64,000 nucleotides of DNA from Acephala macrosclerotiorum (GCA_014904845.1 MU119206.1:558001-622000), one strand, 5' to 3'. Counted from the first letter of the stretch, positions 44,416 through 56,791 are shown. The notes: generated from the sequence alone by a model not told the origin. Numbers and translations: made by a program.

Positions 44416-44706
44416 TCACACGTACCATGTGGTATCATATTTATATATGACGCAATAATCCTGATTCCCGAAATGCCCCGTGCAGTCGGTTCTCTGACAA
44501 TGCCCATTGCTACAGTACTGATCCGATTCGCACCTCTTCTCTATACCTGGATGAGCATCACGGCGCTCCACCAGGCCGAAGGACTCCTGCTCAGTCAGGT
44601 CGTTGTACTTCACGAGGGAAGTCTCCACAGTGATAGGGGTAGGCATGCCGGCGGGAGCAGCAGAGACAAGCCCAAGAAAAGCGATGATAGCAATGGTGAC
44701 CTGCAT
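44416..44706 (-). CDS. Small secreted cysteine-rich protein with Kex2-like site
   Basis: The ATG at 44706 starts a 96-residue protein with signal peptide MQVTIAIIAFLGLVSAAPAG. A pro-region of about 35 residues follows and ends in GIEKR, a Lys-Arg site for the Kex2 protease. The remaining about 38 residues carry five cysteines in CESDQYCSNGHCQRTDC and DYC. This layout (signal, pro-peptide, KR, short Cys-rich peptide) is typical of fungal secreted peptides, including effectors and defensive or signalling peptides, but no specific family is recognised. The odd cysteine count suggests a free cysteine or a dimer. It converges with the neighbouring secreted gene (290 bp apart). Confidence 0.6.
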   Translation of the reverse strand: MQVTIAIIAFLGLVSAAPAGMPTPITVETSLVKYNDLTEQESFGLVERRDAHPGIEKRCESDQYCSNGHCQRTDCTGHFGNQDYCVIYKYDTTWYV

Positions 44707-47166
44707 GGTGTGAGTGGTGGAGCTGATTGGTTTTGGTATGGTGAAATGGCTTTTGAAATGAAGACACAATGTTGCTTAGGATACTTTGCTTTGGAATATG
44801 ATGATGGAAGTGATATATGAACAATTTGATGAGAACATCGTTGGTTTATATACACATCTCTTTAGTCTTCCATTCTATTCCTGTGCTCTCTTCTCCGCAC
44901 CTGAGTACGAAAAGAGTTAGCTGAGGGGCGTGTGAGGTGTGATCTTTCTGGTAAGCTACTTGATCATACCTCGTACTCTCATTATCCAAAGTGTTTTGCT
45001 GCGTTGAAGGATTAACAAGGTCGTATAATCAGGAGATCATTGAGAACATGAAGGCATCGCCGCAAAAGTGCGCTCATATTGCTGGTGGTTTGGGGCGAAG
45101 CTTGCTTTACCCGCTCGTTTGAATCTCAAGAGCAAGGGGAGCCTCGCTTAGAAGCCTTGATGCTGCCGCAGCAGCTTGACGAAATAGAATGAATGTTACC
45201 TGTTGTTTGCTTAGCCCCGAAATAATATTGAGATGGTTTTGAGTTGTATACATACGCACATCGCAAGAAAATTTCTCTTCTTCGTTTGGTTCGATGTCCC
45301 TTTCCATAACGGTCTTCATACAGTGTTTCCCCCTTCAGAAGTTTGTATAGCCCAAATTTCTAGGAACTTGGTAGAAGAAGCAGTGAGATCGACTCCCAAG
45401 AATCTCCAACGAAGTAATCTTGGAAGCAACGTCCTCTGTGGCCCTTGTAGTGCAGTCTGTTGCAGGAAATATTTTTCACGCGGGCACAAGATGCTGCTCA
45501 AGAATACTAATGAACTTGGAAGAGTTTAAGCATAGACAAGTGGCAATATCAGCCTCACCTCGTCTTCAATGCAGAGTCCCTGGTCACCTTCACCAGTAGT
45601 CCATATCTTCTTGCATCGCCATACTGGACAACGAACCTATCGGCTCGGACAGCGTCAAAGTTGAGGCCAAGAGATGGTAAAATGTGCGACTATTTCCTGT
45701 ACTAGGTAAAACCGCCGAGGATTGATCGCACGACATATGAACTACTTCCGATTCTTGGGAAACTGTTCAGCTTGAAACACACCCCTTAGAAAGTCTCTAA
45801 TGAAGTCCTGGTGTTTTAACCAACACGTGACACTGCTATATTTGTTTCATTTGGCTGGCGAAGATTGACAGACCTTTTACCAACCGACACAACCAATCAG
45901 TCCAGCATCATCTTACCAAGTTGAGCGAAACTTGGTGAGCCATGCACATGTCACAGATGCTTCAAATGGTAAGATCTTACTATATGGATCGACTGCAGAT
46001 AACGATACTTTTCAATGCACCAGCCAGGGCCGTCTCGACGGATTCAAGCACCTACCTTGCATCCTTCCCCGCGAACAGGTATCGCATGAGCTGATCGTGT
46101 GGCGTACGAGCTAGTGGTTGGTTTATGGAGCAGGGTACTCCACCCCTCATCCGGGGTCATCGACCCTATCTCGTTTTGCTGTCGTGAGATGGAGAACCTA
46201 GAGGTCGCTCAAACTTTTCTCTCCGCTTGGCCTGGTGTTCGTTCCACCAATCATCACATCCGGATCTCTGAGGCTCTACCTCCTTTTCTGAGTCTGGTAC
46301 CGACCGGACCGTGTATTCCAGTCACTGGATTCCTCAGAACGGTGGTGGAGAAAACCCAGGCGGAGTTCTCAGCCGCGCGCCTATGGCGTAAATGTGGCGG
46401 AGAGGTTCACGGTTGACGACCCGCCATACCGAGGACTAGGACAGCCTCACTACGCTCGTTCTTGCCTCTTTTCTTCAGACGAGATGCGTCTACTGGGATT
46501 CACATCTCCGTCGCTTTGGCCGTCCAATCAACCCACGCAGGGAAATCCTTGCTAACACTGGCGCACCATTTTGGCCCGGCCCGAAAGGGATAGACGAGCA
46601 GCCTCGACCTGATCGACTATCGAAGTGTGACAAGTGTCAGAGCACGCACAAAGAGATACAGCCAGACGTGCCAGAGTGGCGTATTTTATAGTTCTATCAA
46701 TGATTGTTGGCTCACGACTCGGGAAAACCCTGTTGGATCGAGACCGTTTGACTTCAGGGGTATTCGACAACATTTCCTAATTAGGGATGCGGAGGGAGAG
46801 GCTCCGCTGTCAATCTTGTCCCTAGAACACCCCAACCCCAACCCCAGATTCCCACCCCAGAATACATGCGGAAAACCCTGCCGTTCTCCGAGACTCTCAC
46901 GGGCCTTTTGTCCAATTAGCAAACTGTGTCGGTTCTCCCACATCGCTCCCGTCGTATGCAGTTCATATGTGCTTTCATCTACTGAGATGACCTGGTCCAA
47001 ATCCATAGCTCGGCCGCATTGCAAGACATGGGCTTCCATGGTTGTGCCTATTAAGAGGGCCAGTATTCCCTCGGGAGACTGATCTTTTGTTTCTCTTCAC
47101 TTCGTTCTCTTGAGACGGACTCGACCCTACAAAACATCTACCTCGCATCTGCATACGATTGCAAAG
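44707..47166. other. Long intergenic region upstream of the sugar transporter
   Basis: About 2.4 kb without a recognisable gene; only short frames occur on both strands. C-rich motifs near 46.84 kb are listed separately. Confidence 0.4.
46842..46860. promoter_or_regulatory. Candidate CreA/Mig1 binding pair
   Basis: Two CCCCAG words (46842-46847 and 46855-46860) match CYCCRS, the reverse of the CreA consensus SYGGRG, and stand about 310-325 bp before the transporter ATG within a run of CCCCAAC repeats. Closely paired sites are typical of functional carbon catabolite repression, but such short words also arise by chance in C-rich DNA. Confidence 0.3.
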
Positions 47167-49195
47167 ATGTCCGAAAAGCACGCTGCCGAGATAGCACACA
47201 ACCATGTCGACCATGACGACTCAATGGAGAAGCCAAGGGTCGTGGCCGAGAAGATTGTCATGGGTGATCAAGGCTTCAACCAAGCAATGATCAAGGAACC
47301 TCCAACTCCCTTCAACGCAATTGCAATTCAGCTGTATCTTATCTCTATCATCGGCTTCTGCTGCTCAACCTCCAATGGCTTCGACTCCTCACTCTTCGGT
47401 TCGCTTCTCGCCAACAAGTCCTTCCTGGACTTCTTCAGCGTGGGCAATGTAGGCCTCAAAGCCGGTATCGTGTCCTCCATGAATCAAATTGGTGCTGTTG
47501 TCTCACTTCCTTTCGTTGGTCCCGCCATTGATACCTTTGGCCGAAAGGCTGGAATGTTCATTGGTGGCTCCGTCATCATTCTTGGTGTTATCATCCAGGG
47601 CACTTGCATCCACACTCACAGCGTTGGTCAATTCATGGGAGGTCGATTCTTCATGGGCATGGGTGTCAATCTTATTGCTGCCGCCGGTCCTGTCTACGTC
47701 GTCGAAATCTCTCACCCAGCATATCGTGGAGTTGTCACTGGATTCTACAACGTGTACGTTATTTTGCATTTGTACTCTTGAAACGTTCAAAAGCAACAAA
47801 TTAATTCTGATCGACAGGTTCTGGCCTGTTGGTGCTTTGGTTGCAAGTTGTGCATGCCGTGGAACCATTGAATGGGGCACCAATGCATCCTGGATCCTTC
47901 CTATTTGGCTGCAGATGAGTAAGTGAAAATTAAGCGATGAAACAGTTTAAAGCTGGCAACAGCTGACTCGTGGTTCTTCTAGTGTTCCCAGGATTGGTTT
48001 GGGTTTCTGCCTTCTTCCTTCCTGAATCTCCACGTGTAAGTCTCTTATTTAGCCCTGACTGGATAAGCATGACTGATCCTAGTACAGTGGAACTACTGCA
48101 ACGGCAAAGCAGAAAAAGCCAAGGCCTTCCTCACCAAGTACCACGGAAACGGAAATCCTGACAGCGAATGGGTCAGACTTCAAATGTGGGAATATGAAGC
48201 ACATCTCGAACTTGATGGAGCAGACAAGCGCTGGTGGGATTACCGTGCGCTGTTCCGCAACAGAGCTTCAACCTATCGTCTCATGGTCAACTGCATCGTC
48301 TCTCTTTTTGGTCAATGGGCAGGAAATGGTACGTCAACGATGGAACAACCCTCGTTTTCCCCTTCACGCTCTTTCTTTCAAGGCTATCATGCTTACACAG
48401 CTTCGTAGGTGTTGTGTCTTATTTCCTCTCTGGTGTTCTCACCACTGCTGGTGTGACTGATCCTGTCATTCAAACTGATCTCTTCACCGCCATGAACGCT
48501 GTTCAGTGTATCTTCGCCTTTGGCGGAAGCACGATGGTGGATAAGTTTGGCCGTCGTCCTATGCTCATCTGGGTCAACATCGGTTGTGCCTTGTGTTGGG
48601 TTGGCGTCGTTGCAGCTTCCGGCATCCAAGCCTCGAGGCATGACAAAGCGTCCAGCGCTGCTACAGTTGCCATGATCTACATCTTCCAGGTCGTCTACTC
48701 AGTTGGTTGGACGCCCATGCAGGCTTTGTACCCTGTGGAGGTTCTATCTTTCGAGATGCGTGCCAAGGGCATGGCTTTCTCCGGTTTGTTCGTTAACATC
48801 GGTATGTCTCATACTCGGATTTCCCTTGACAAAATCGATACTAATATGGGCACAGGTACCCTCGTCAACCAATTCGGTTTCCCTGTGGCGCTTGCAAACA
48901 TCAAATGGAAGACATATATTGTTTTCATGATTTGGTGTGTCATTCAGGGTACGTCTCAACTTAAATATTCCACAAAACTCCAATGCTTTGTGTTCATGCT
49001 AATGGTCTAATAGCAATCATCATCTACTTCTTAATCCCTGAGACCAAGAACCGCACTCTCGAAGAACTTGATGAAATCTTCCGCGCGAAGAACCCCATGA
49101 AGGCATCCATTGCTAAGAGAAAGGTCGCCCTTGATGAAAGCGCGAACATCGTTGGTGTTGAGGAGCTCGATGAGTCTCCTGAAATCAAGGCATAG
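47167..49195 (+). CDS. MFS sugar transporter
   Basis: Seven exons, 47167-47753, 47818-47918, 47983-48035, 48088-48328, 48409-48801, 48856-48948 and 49014-49195, encode 549 residues. After a hydrophilic N-terminus come about twelve membrane segments. Sugar-porter marks are present: [14 protein letters not shown] after TM2, [19 protein letters not shown] before the central loop, [12 protein letters not shown] after TM8 and [18 protein letters not shown] after TM12. These place it in the sugar porter family at the plasma membrane, moving a hexose or disaccharide with protons. It recalls the lactose or cellobiose permease group, but substrate cannot be read from the sequence. All introns are short (about 50-80 bp). 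Confidence 0.9.
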
Positions 49196-50213
49196 ATCAG
49201 CGTTAGAGGAGTTAGGAGATGAGTTGTTTCGAAGAGGCGAGGAAGGGAGTAGAGTGGAGGGAGATTTCTAGCAGAAATTTGTCAATTACCTCAGCTATAA
49301 TCTCTTTATAAGATTGTAATTTGCGCTCTTCATTCATTTTCGGTTGCCTATGGTCACCTTTCGTTCAATATGGAGGTCCGTTGCTTTTGGAATTCAGCTC
49401 GTGAAACACCCGTCTACAAGGTACAAGCTCATAGTACCCAATATTCCGATCCTCTCCATTTCGAACATTCACTCAACACCAATGTTCCTCCAGCCTGGAA
49501 ACATTCTCTGCATCATCCCGCGCTCGCTTAGCCACCCTCATCACACCTTCACGTAACCTTAATCGTGATGTAGATTTAAATAAGAAATTCTTCTCTCAGC
49601 AAAGGCACCTATCGAACGCGTAAGTAATACTTCAAACTATCCGCACATCACTACTAACAACAAAACAGTATATCCCAAAGGTGCCTGCTACCTGGGTTCA
49701 AATCCCTTGGTCGCCAATCCCGAGCCCCCCACCTTCTCCAACCTTCCAGGCCTGACTTCGAAAGCAAACCCTTCACTAGGGTTTCTTACACTGACAGCCG
49801 CTGGCTGTCGGTGGTTCTTTGTCTTTTGACTCTACTCAGTTGATTCTTTTTATCGCCCTTTATCTTTGCTTGTTAACTTCAAAACTCATTTCTCGCCTAG
49901 CATCCCAAGCGAGAGATGAGCTAGCAAAGGAGACTATATTTCCTTTGTGTTCAATCTTTGAACAATGGGATTGTTCTCTCATTGTCTTGTTTTCGACACT
50001 ACTTGTTATAAGTCCTTTCATTACCAAGAAGGGCCTTCTTCCTTTGTTTTCGGTTCAAGTGAAATATGTCTCTCGGTCTCGATTGTGCTTTTGCTCCATT
50101 GTATCTTTCCATCCCATTTTTCAACAATACTTGTCGACTCCTTAAAAAAAGGCTCTCACTAGCAAAGCTTATTATTCTCACCAAGGATCACCAGAACGGC
50201 TCACACCCTAACC
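49196..50213. other. Intergenic, no gene seen
   Basis: Contains a tRNA T-arm-like word (ggttcaaatccc, about 49694-49705) without the rest of a tRNA, and T-rich sequence before the next ATG. Confidence 0.4.
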
Positions 50214-50816
50214 ATGGCGCCATCAACCACCCGCCCAAAGCTCATCATCTCGATCCCACCCACCCCGCTTGCCACCATCACATCCAGCAACCCCCAGCCC
50301 CTCCCAAAAATCAAAATCTCACCCCCTTCCCCGTTCCTCCCATCCAAGTTACCCACTAGCACCACAACGCCCACCCAAATCCTCCTCCCCACAAACCCCT
50401 ACCTAATCCCCCATCCCTGCCTACAATGTCACCTCTCATCCCTCCCCTGCTCCTACAGCACCCCGTACCACCTAACCCACTCTGCCGCCTTCAAAATCCC
50501 AGTCGTATCTTGTACCCGTTGTTTGCGAAATGGTGAGGGATTCTGTATCAGACGGGTGCTGAAGACGGAGGATTTTAGGATTTTGGGGATTGGGGAGTGG
50601 GAGAGGTTTTGTTTTGTGGCGGAGAAGCTGAATAGGAATGGTAGGGATGCGAGAGTGGTGGAAGTGGAGAGAGAGGTGTTGAGGAGTAAGGTGGAGGAGT
50701 TAAGGAAGGAGAAGGAGGGGAAGAGGAGGTGGGAGTTACCGAGGCCGGATACGGGGGATGGATTTAGATCGGGCTTGAAGCCTGTGACGAGGAGATTTAG
50801 GAAGGATGATGAGTAG
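50214..50816 (+). CDS. Conserved-looking protein with paired CxxC motifs
   Basis: A single exon of 200 residues starts at ATG 50214. Residues 1-70 are proline, threonine and serine-rich and probably disordered. Two cysteine clusters follow, PCLQCHLSSLPCS and SCTRCLRNGEGFCI; their CxxC spacing could bind zinc. After them come GIGEWERFCFVAEKL and a charged helical region (VEREVLRSKVEELRKEKEGK), then a basic tail. I recall similar short hypothetical proteins in Leotiomycetes but know no function. The GC-rich, C-biased 5' half contrasts with the purine-rich 3' half. No signal peptide or membrane segment was seen. Confidence 0.6.
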   Translation: MAPSTTRPKLIISIPPTPLATITSSNPQPLPKIKISPPSPFLPSKLPTSTTTPTQILLPTNPYLIPHPCLQCHLSSLPCSYSTPYHLTHSAAFKIPVVSCTRCLRNGEGFCIRRVLKTEDFRILGIGEWERFCFVAEKLNRNGRDARVVEVEREVLRSKVEELRKEKEGKRRWELPRPDTGDGFRSGLKPVTRRFRKDDE

Positions 50817-51340
50817 GAAGGGGAAAGAAGGTAAGTCGAAGTAGAGCACAGATAGAAGCAAGTGCCGTCTAGCTGGACTTGACGCACAAGAATGCAAATA
50901 GATCATATTAATAAAAATTGTCAAGAGAACATGAGTATTCTATCATGAACCAAATATATGACATAAAACTGCGGGGAAATATTGCTGGGTACGTAGCTAG
51001 ACCGAGGCTAGACAAGATTAGATGAATGAAATTTGTCAAAAGAAGTTCAGTGCTGTACCATGAAAGTAACGTGCGAAGTGAGACTAGACGTTGAGTTGTA
51101 CTCATCAATTGATTCAATTTTGCTGCAAAGTAGCCTGCCAATAAAGGCATATGCTCTAGCCCCCAATTTTGTGCAAATTAGCTTATCTATGGAGGAATTG
51201 CTTCTCCAGTCTATCCCAGATTCGTATCCTTCCTTGCCCAAAGCAAGTCAGTAATTTTGGTATACACTCAAATCACATCTCTGCATTTGTCTCTCCCTCT
51301 CTCCATCTCTCCCTTGCAACACCCATCACCAGCACCAAAA
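50817..51340. other. Convergent intergenic region
   Basis: 3' regions of the CxxC gene and malic enzyme; no motif recognised. Confidence 0.4.
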
Positions 51341-53614
51341 TCACAAAAGCGACTTCTTGACCGGCGAGCCCTTAATTCTCTCACTCACAAACACCTCATC
51401 GACACCATTTTCCTTGAAAGGATCATACATCCGGCTTCGGATCCAAGCATCGAGTTCCTCATCACTCTTTCCTCTCATGGTGGTTTCGCGGTCGAGCCCT
51501 TGGCGTTGTGCTTCCTTGATTACTTCTCGGCAGACGATGACGCTGACTTCACGGATACGGTCGAGGTCGGGGTATAGCTTGCCGTCGTTGATTTCACTGG
51601 CGTTGGTGGCTTTGCTGAGAGCAACGGCTGAGGCGTAGATCTGGATGCTGTTAAAATCCGTGCTCTGAATTAGGGTTGGGTGTTGAAAATGTGGGAGCTT
51701 ACCATTTCTTGGCTGATGTGGACTGCCTTGCTGAGGATGGCGCCGAGACCGATACCTGGGAAGACGTAGACATTGCTATTGAAGAGTAAGCAAGAATCTT
51801 CCACACATCGAGGGAAATTGTTGTGCATGGCTTACTTTCCTTGACTCGGTTGCATGACCTTGCCATTGTAGAGATATGGTGGCCACGGGCTGCCGCTCGC
51901 AAAGACGCACTTACCACCGGTGTGCTTCACGGCCTCCTCGAAGGAACACTCAGCATTGCTTGAAGGGTTTGATAGAGGGAAGATGATTGGTTGTTCGTTC
52001 AACTGAGCCATCTTCTTGAGAATAGACTCATTGAAGACCCCTCGGATGGTCGACAATCCAAGAAGCATGGTAGGCTTGACATAGTCCACGACTTGCTCGA
52101 GAGTTTTGAATTGTTGACCACTGTTGTCATCCCTGGAGAAGTAGACCTTGTGTTGAGCAAGCTTGTCTCCACGATCGTTGGTGATCAGGCCCTGGAAATA
52201 TTGTTAATCCATATCCTCGATACGCGAGGTAATTGAAGGAGTCATTCATACCTTAGTATCAACGAACCAAAAGCATCGTCGAGCCTCGTCCTCGGGCAAG
52301 CCTTCCTTTTGGAAGAACTCAACAATTTGCTTAGCGACACCAACACCCGCACTGCCTGCTCCAATGAAAACAGCTCGTTGATCCTTTGCCGGCTTGCCGG
52401 TTGTCTTCAGTGCATTGATGATACCAGCCAAGATGACTGCACCTGTGCCTTGAATATCGTCGTTGAAGCAGGAGTACTCGTGTTGATATCGCTCGAGCGC
52501 AGGGAAGGGGTTCTTGAAGTCCTCGAATTGAACAACAATACTACAAAAAGTTAGTTTTCATCATCATGCCGCAGCCCAGCGAAAGCGTACCCTGGCCAGA
52601 CTGTGTTCAAAGCGACCATCAACTCATCCAGAAACTCTTTCTCCTCCGCATCGGTAACCTTCTTCATACGAGTACCCAAGTACAACGGGTCCTTCAAGAA
52701 AGCCTCATTGTTGGTACCAAGATCCAGACATAAAGGCAAAGTATTCTCAGGTCGAATACCAGCACAGCCTGTATACAAAGTGAGCTTCCCTACAGGAATT
52801 CCCATGCCATTGACGCCCAAGTCGCCCAGACCAAGAATGCGCGAGCCATCTGTGACGACGGTAATCTCGACCTTAGGCTTGGGCCAGTTGCGCAGGACAT
52901 TAACGATATTTCCGCGATCCTTCCAGGAGATATAAAGACCTATAATACATGTCAGCAGATGGCACCACAGCGTCCGCGGACCTCTGGAGCATGAAGACCT
53001 GTGGTATTTGTTAGCACGTGAAGCCCAAGACTCGATTGCGCGGAGACTTCGGGTGTCCGTACCTTCTTGCTGTTGATAGATCTCAGACCACTTGAGGCAT
53101 GCCTCACCGACGACAGGAGTATAGACAACTGGCGTTAGAGTCTTTGCCGTTAGCCAAGCACTGGAAGCGAAAGGGCGTTCTCTCCGACGCTCGGGGTGGC
53201 GTCACGTGCTAAGGCGCAATGTACTTACATTGAAGTTTTCCAGCAAAACACGGTAGAACAAGTGCGTATTGGTATTTCTCAACGTGCTGAGATAGACATA
53301 CTTCTCAATGGGCGAAGCCTTGGCAGCCAATTGCTTGAGACCTATTGTTGGGATGTTATTGAAGCTCAACGGAATTGTCAATGCACACTCTTACATCTTT
53401 GGGCTTGGAGAGCGTGGGATTCAACACTTGGAGGGAGAAGACCATGAGTACGAAGTTGCTTTCGGACGTCAAGAGAGTGAGAGGTATCATGAGGTCTGCA
53501 ATATTGTCAATTGACTAGTTGCAAAATTTTGCTGCGATGGCTAGGAGTGACTCACGTGGACTTGTGTTGATTTCGTTGAGGCGAAACCGGAGAGGATTTT
53601 GGAGTAGAAGCCAT
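51341..53614 (-). CDS. Malic enzyme, probably NAD-dependent
   Basis: Eight exons, 53614-53556, 53495-53395, 53341-53229, 53141-53063, 52939-52591, 52540-52252, 52191-51836 with 51775-51703, and 51640-51341 (nine counting the small one), encode 572 residues. Motifs in order: GLLPPSVES, PIEKYVYLSTLRNTNTHLFY, the active-site VVYTPVVGEACLKW, VTDGSRILGLGDLGVNGMGI, FNDDIQGTGAVILAG (metal and substrate site), the Rossmann FIGAGSAGVG, then PSNAECSFEEA and FPGIGLGAIL. The enzyme decarboxylates malate to pyruvate. The NAD preference and mitochondrial site are by analogy with single fungal malic enzymes of this size; the N-terminus is not a clear presequence. Two introns offer a second nearby acceptor (after 51648 and near 52998) but only the ones used here keep the frame. 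Confidence 0.88.
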
Positions 53615-54196
53615 CTTGGTAGCAAGTGCAGTCGAGTAACGGACTGAATGAGTATGAGGCACAAATTTCGAAGGACTGTGGAGAAGGTGGTGAGTTGATA
53701 TGCGCATTCCTCTCTCCATTGGAGGGACTGTTGACTAAAGGAATTTTTCTCTAAGCCGAGGCAAGATTGCCTTGAATTCGGTGAATTCGGTTGAGGAAAA
53801 GAGAAGGACTCAATTGGTCTGATATATGGCTCCTGAGTATTATAATTTGCAGATTTGCCTCGGAAAGTTTGTCACAAGCCTGTCGGCCACGATAATGTTT
53901 TCGTAGAAGATTTTAAAGTTCTCGTGGTTCGGAAGAGCAAGCGATTTACTAAATGTCTCACGGATGTCCGATCTGCTCACCTCTGACTCAACGTTTGGCA
54001 AAAGTTGAGGAAATTATAATCTGGGGTATATGGGGCCACTCTCATAGTCTCAGTTAGAGATCCAGATGTGAGATATCTTTCTCAAATGTGGCGTATCACG
54101 CGATCATACGTATGAGAAGGAGGCCGACCTCGGGGTCAGCACAAATACATTGAATCAGCTAGCTTGTGTTCTAGTCTCTCAGAGTCGAGTTCTGAA
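53615..54196. other. Malic enzyme promoter and RAI1 3' flank
   Basis: Pyrimidine and purine tracts only; no gene or RNA recognised. Confidence 0.4.
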
Positions 54197-55998
54197 TTAA
54201 TTTTCGCTTTGACTTGGGATATCTGTGTCCATTTCAGAAATTTGCGCTCCGGCGTCAGGCTGGACCTCGTCGACCGGCTTGCTGTTCAACGCCAGCTTGA
54301 TCCTCCAGTTGATGAACTCATCAGAGAGAATGTCACCATGACCTGTCTCTTCGACCCTGAAGATATCGATCGTGGATGACCGTTCCTTCCTTCGTATCCG
54401 CCAAACGCCATCTCCAGTAATAGAAGCTTTTATGACTGCGCACGATTAACAGCAGGCCATGAAGGGTGGACAGCAACACTCACAATCAAGTAACGCCGCT
54501 GCGAAGTTAATACACATATTCCCATCCCAGGTTCCCTTGCCGCGCCTTTTCACAGTGCCGGGTATCGAAGCCGTATCCATTTCCTCAACTCTTTTCAAGA
54601 ACCCATCTGGTGTTCTGAAGCCAACAATGATCTTTGGAACTCCGAGAAGAAAGGACTGGATCCAAAACTTCATCAGCTTTCGTTCCAAAGTGACCATATC
54701 TCGATCGTTCCGAATGTCGGCGCTCGTCTTGAGTTCTACCCAATTGATTGGTTTGCCATCACTTGGTTTCGAATCCCAGACTATGATAACATCTGTTAGC
54801 GAGAGTTTTTGAAAATGTGAGGTAGTCTTACTAGCATCTACTTCACCACCGATTACCAACACTGAGTTGCCAATGCCGGTTCTGACAACCGAGCAGTACT
54901 GTGCGTGATTACTAACAATCTCGTTTTCCCGGTTCTCAATATACTCTCTAGGAGTTTCGTTCCATGTCTTCGGCAGCAGGCAGAGGGTTTCGAATTTGTA
55001 TCCTTGATATATCAGCACTATGATTCTGGCCTTCCGTGGTTCCGCATCTTACCCCAGAAGCTCATCATATCCTGAGACGGTCTGCCTGGCTGAGATACTC
55101 GTGATGATTGTTGTGCATGAGACTGAAGTTTGTAGGCATGATTTTCTTCGATAAAGCTGTCACACTTAGCAAAATCCTCACGAATATCGTCTTCAGTTTC
55201 ATACATAGTGTCCTTCACAGATATTTTGTCAGCTTTAGTCTAGAAAATATTGATGAGGTTCGCCCACTTGGAAAAACGTGGCATTCATTTCGAAGCTTCG
55301 GCAACATGTCAGCAATGTCCCTTTAGAGGATGAGACATTGGAACATACCCATCTCTGTCACTGAAGATTGCTGCCATAATCTGCTCTCGTGTCAATTTGA
55401 AAGTCCAATAGGTTTCGGGAATTTATATCAAACCTTGGTCATCATTCCTCTCCACGTAATAAAGTCTGCTTCTGTACGTTTGCCTTCCTTCTGCTCATGA
55501 GCAATGATTGTCTTGAGCAAGCTCTCGAGATGATCATCTGCAGTATCATCTAACTTCTGGAAAGTGTCGAAGCCTTTTGATAGATCCGCTCCCAAGTTTG
55601 GTGGATAATACCACCGAATGGATGAATCATTGAGACGAAACTGATGTTGGTCATCGTATGAGAAGTATGCTATTTCCTGTAAACAAGTAAGCAAATGACT
55701 TGAACATGATGTGTGGTTCTCTGAATATGAAACGATGATCTTCAAATGGCATAGAATAGAACACTTGGTCTTGAGCAAATATGGTAAAGTAGGAGCATTG
55801 AAATAAAATAAAATAGAGCGGCATCATTCGAGCAACCTTGCAAACATTTGTTGAAGCCAAATATCATTTCGAAGATCACATTACTTCGTATTGAGCTTGA
55901 AGAACGTCATGAAGAAGCATACATACCTTCGGTCGTTTGATAGCAGCACTTTGGCCCACGAAGCGGCCAATAGGCTGTATTTCGAAAGCGCTACTCAT
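54197..55998 (-). CDS. rai1: Decapping nuclease Rai1 (DXO family)
   Basis: Eight exons, 55998-55927, 55676-55434, 55380-55349, 55295-55268, 55212-55053, 55002-54832, 54780-54484 and 54426-54197, encode 410 residues. Motifs in order: EIAYFSYDDQHQFRLND, YYPPNLGADLSKGFDTFQKL, WRGMMTK, EENHAYKLQ, GYKFETLC, TPREYIENRENEIVSNHAQY, the catalytic acids in GGEVDAIWD and WVELKTSAD (the E-x-K pair), FLLGVPKIIVGFRTPDG and the terminal FRVEETGHGDILSDEFINWR. Two exons are only about 30 nt. Rai1 binds and stabilises the nuclear exonuclease Rat1 and removes faulty 5' caps in mRNA quality control. Exon joins were chosen where they restore these motifs; every junction is in frame. Confidence 0.92.
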
Positions 55999-56242
55999 GA
56001 TTTTACAAAGCCGAAGTTGGCGAGATCTCATTCTTGACATGTTTATATTTTAAGGAGAGATGGTCTCTGGAGACGCTGGAGACGCTAGAGGCAATCGCTG
56101 CTGCACCCCGCAAGCCTCGTCTCAGCCTTGACAACAAAACCTCCCTTCAACCAAGCACAGGCAAAGCCATAACAAATCATTCTTTTATTTGGCCCAGTGC
56201 CTATCATTCGTTACCAAAACAAACATCAATACTACATACACC

Positions 56243-56791
56243 ATGCCTGAGCGACGACAAGCTGCTTCCAGCGCAAGCAGCAGCTCTCGAACTGGTGGTG
56301 TCCGTCGCAACCTCTTCCACCAGCACCTGAGCCGCCGACCAACAACCAGTTCTACTTCTACTTCTACGGAGACTTTACGACTTGATATTGAACCCGAATC
56401 CGACACTTCTGAGATTGTTATCAGGGATAAGAATGGAGAGTTTGGGATTGAGGATCTGCCAATGACATCTCCGGATGAGCATGAGGAGGGAGCAGACGAG
56501 AAAGAGGACGAGAGTGAGAATTCATGTTTGATTATGGATGAATGGGTGGCTGATGTTGGGATAGAGGAACGTCAAAGATTGGCAGATGCAGTTAAGCATC
56601 ATCAGAGAGATAGGAATAGAGCTCCCAGTGAGCCAGCTGGTAAACAATCTTCTTTGTATAGATGCGCCGAAGCTCATTTCAAATCTATAGAACTACTCGA
56701 GGCCGTACGAAGCAGTTTGCGAACAAAGGTTGCTGCATTGGCAGAGGATAATTGGATGTATGAAGCAGAAGACAACTCTTTGATCCGATAA
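56243..56791 (+). CDS. Short acidic protein of unknown function
   Basis: The open frame extends upstream, but the ATG at 56243 (preceded by cacc) is the best start and gives 182 residues. The N-terminal 70 residues are Ser/Thr/Arg-rich with basic patches (VRRNLFHQHLSRR). A strongly acidic middle (DEHEEGADEKEDESENS) is followed by a probably folded C-terminal region with helices around IEERQRLADAVKHHQRD and CAEAHFKSIELLEAVRSSLR. No family is recognised. It lies head-to-head with RAI1 (245 bp between start codons) and may share its promoter, and its 3' end converges with GET4. Confidence 0.6.
   Translation: MPERRQAASSASSSSRTGGVRRNLFHQHLSRRPTTSSTSTSTETLRLDIEPESDTSEIVIRDKNGEFGIEDLPMTSPDEHEEGADEKEDESENSCLIMDEWVADVGIEERQRLADAVKHHQRDRNRAPSEPAGKQSSLYRCAEAHFKSIELLEAVRSSLRTKVAALAEDNWMYEAEDNSLIR

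Noticed and set aside
49682..49718. T-arm-like ggttcaaatccc with ggtcgcca end
   Set aside because: The 5' half of a tRNA with an A box and the pairing ggcgacc is absent; at most a tRNA fragment.
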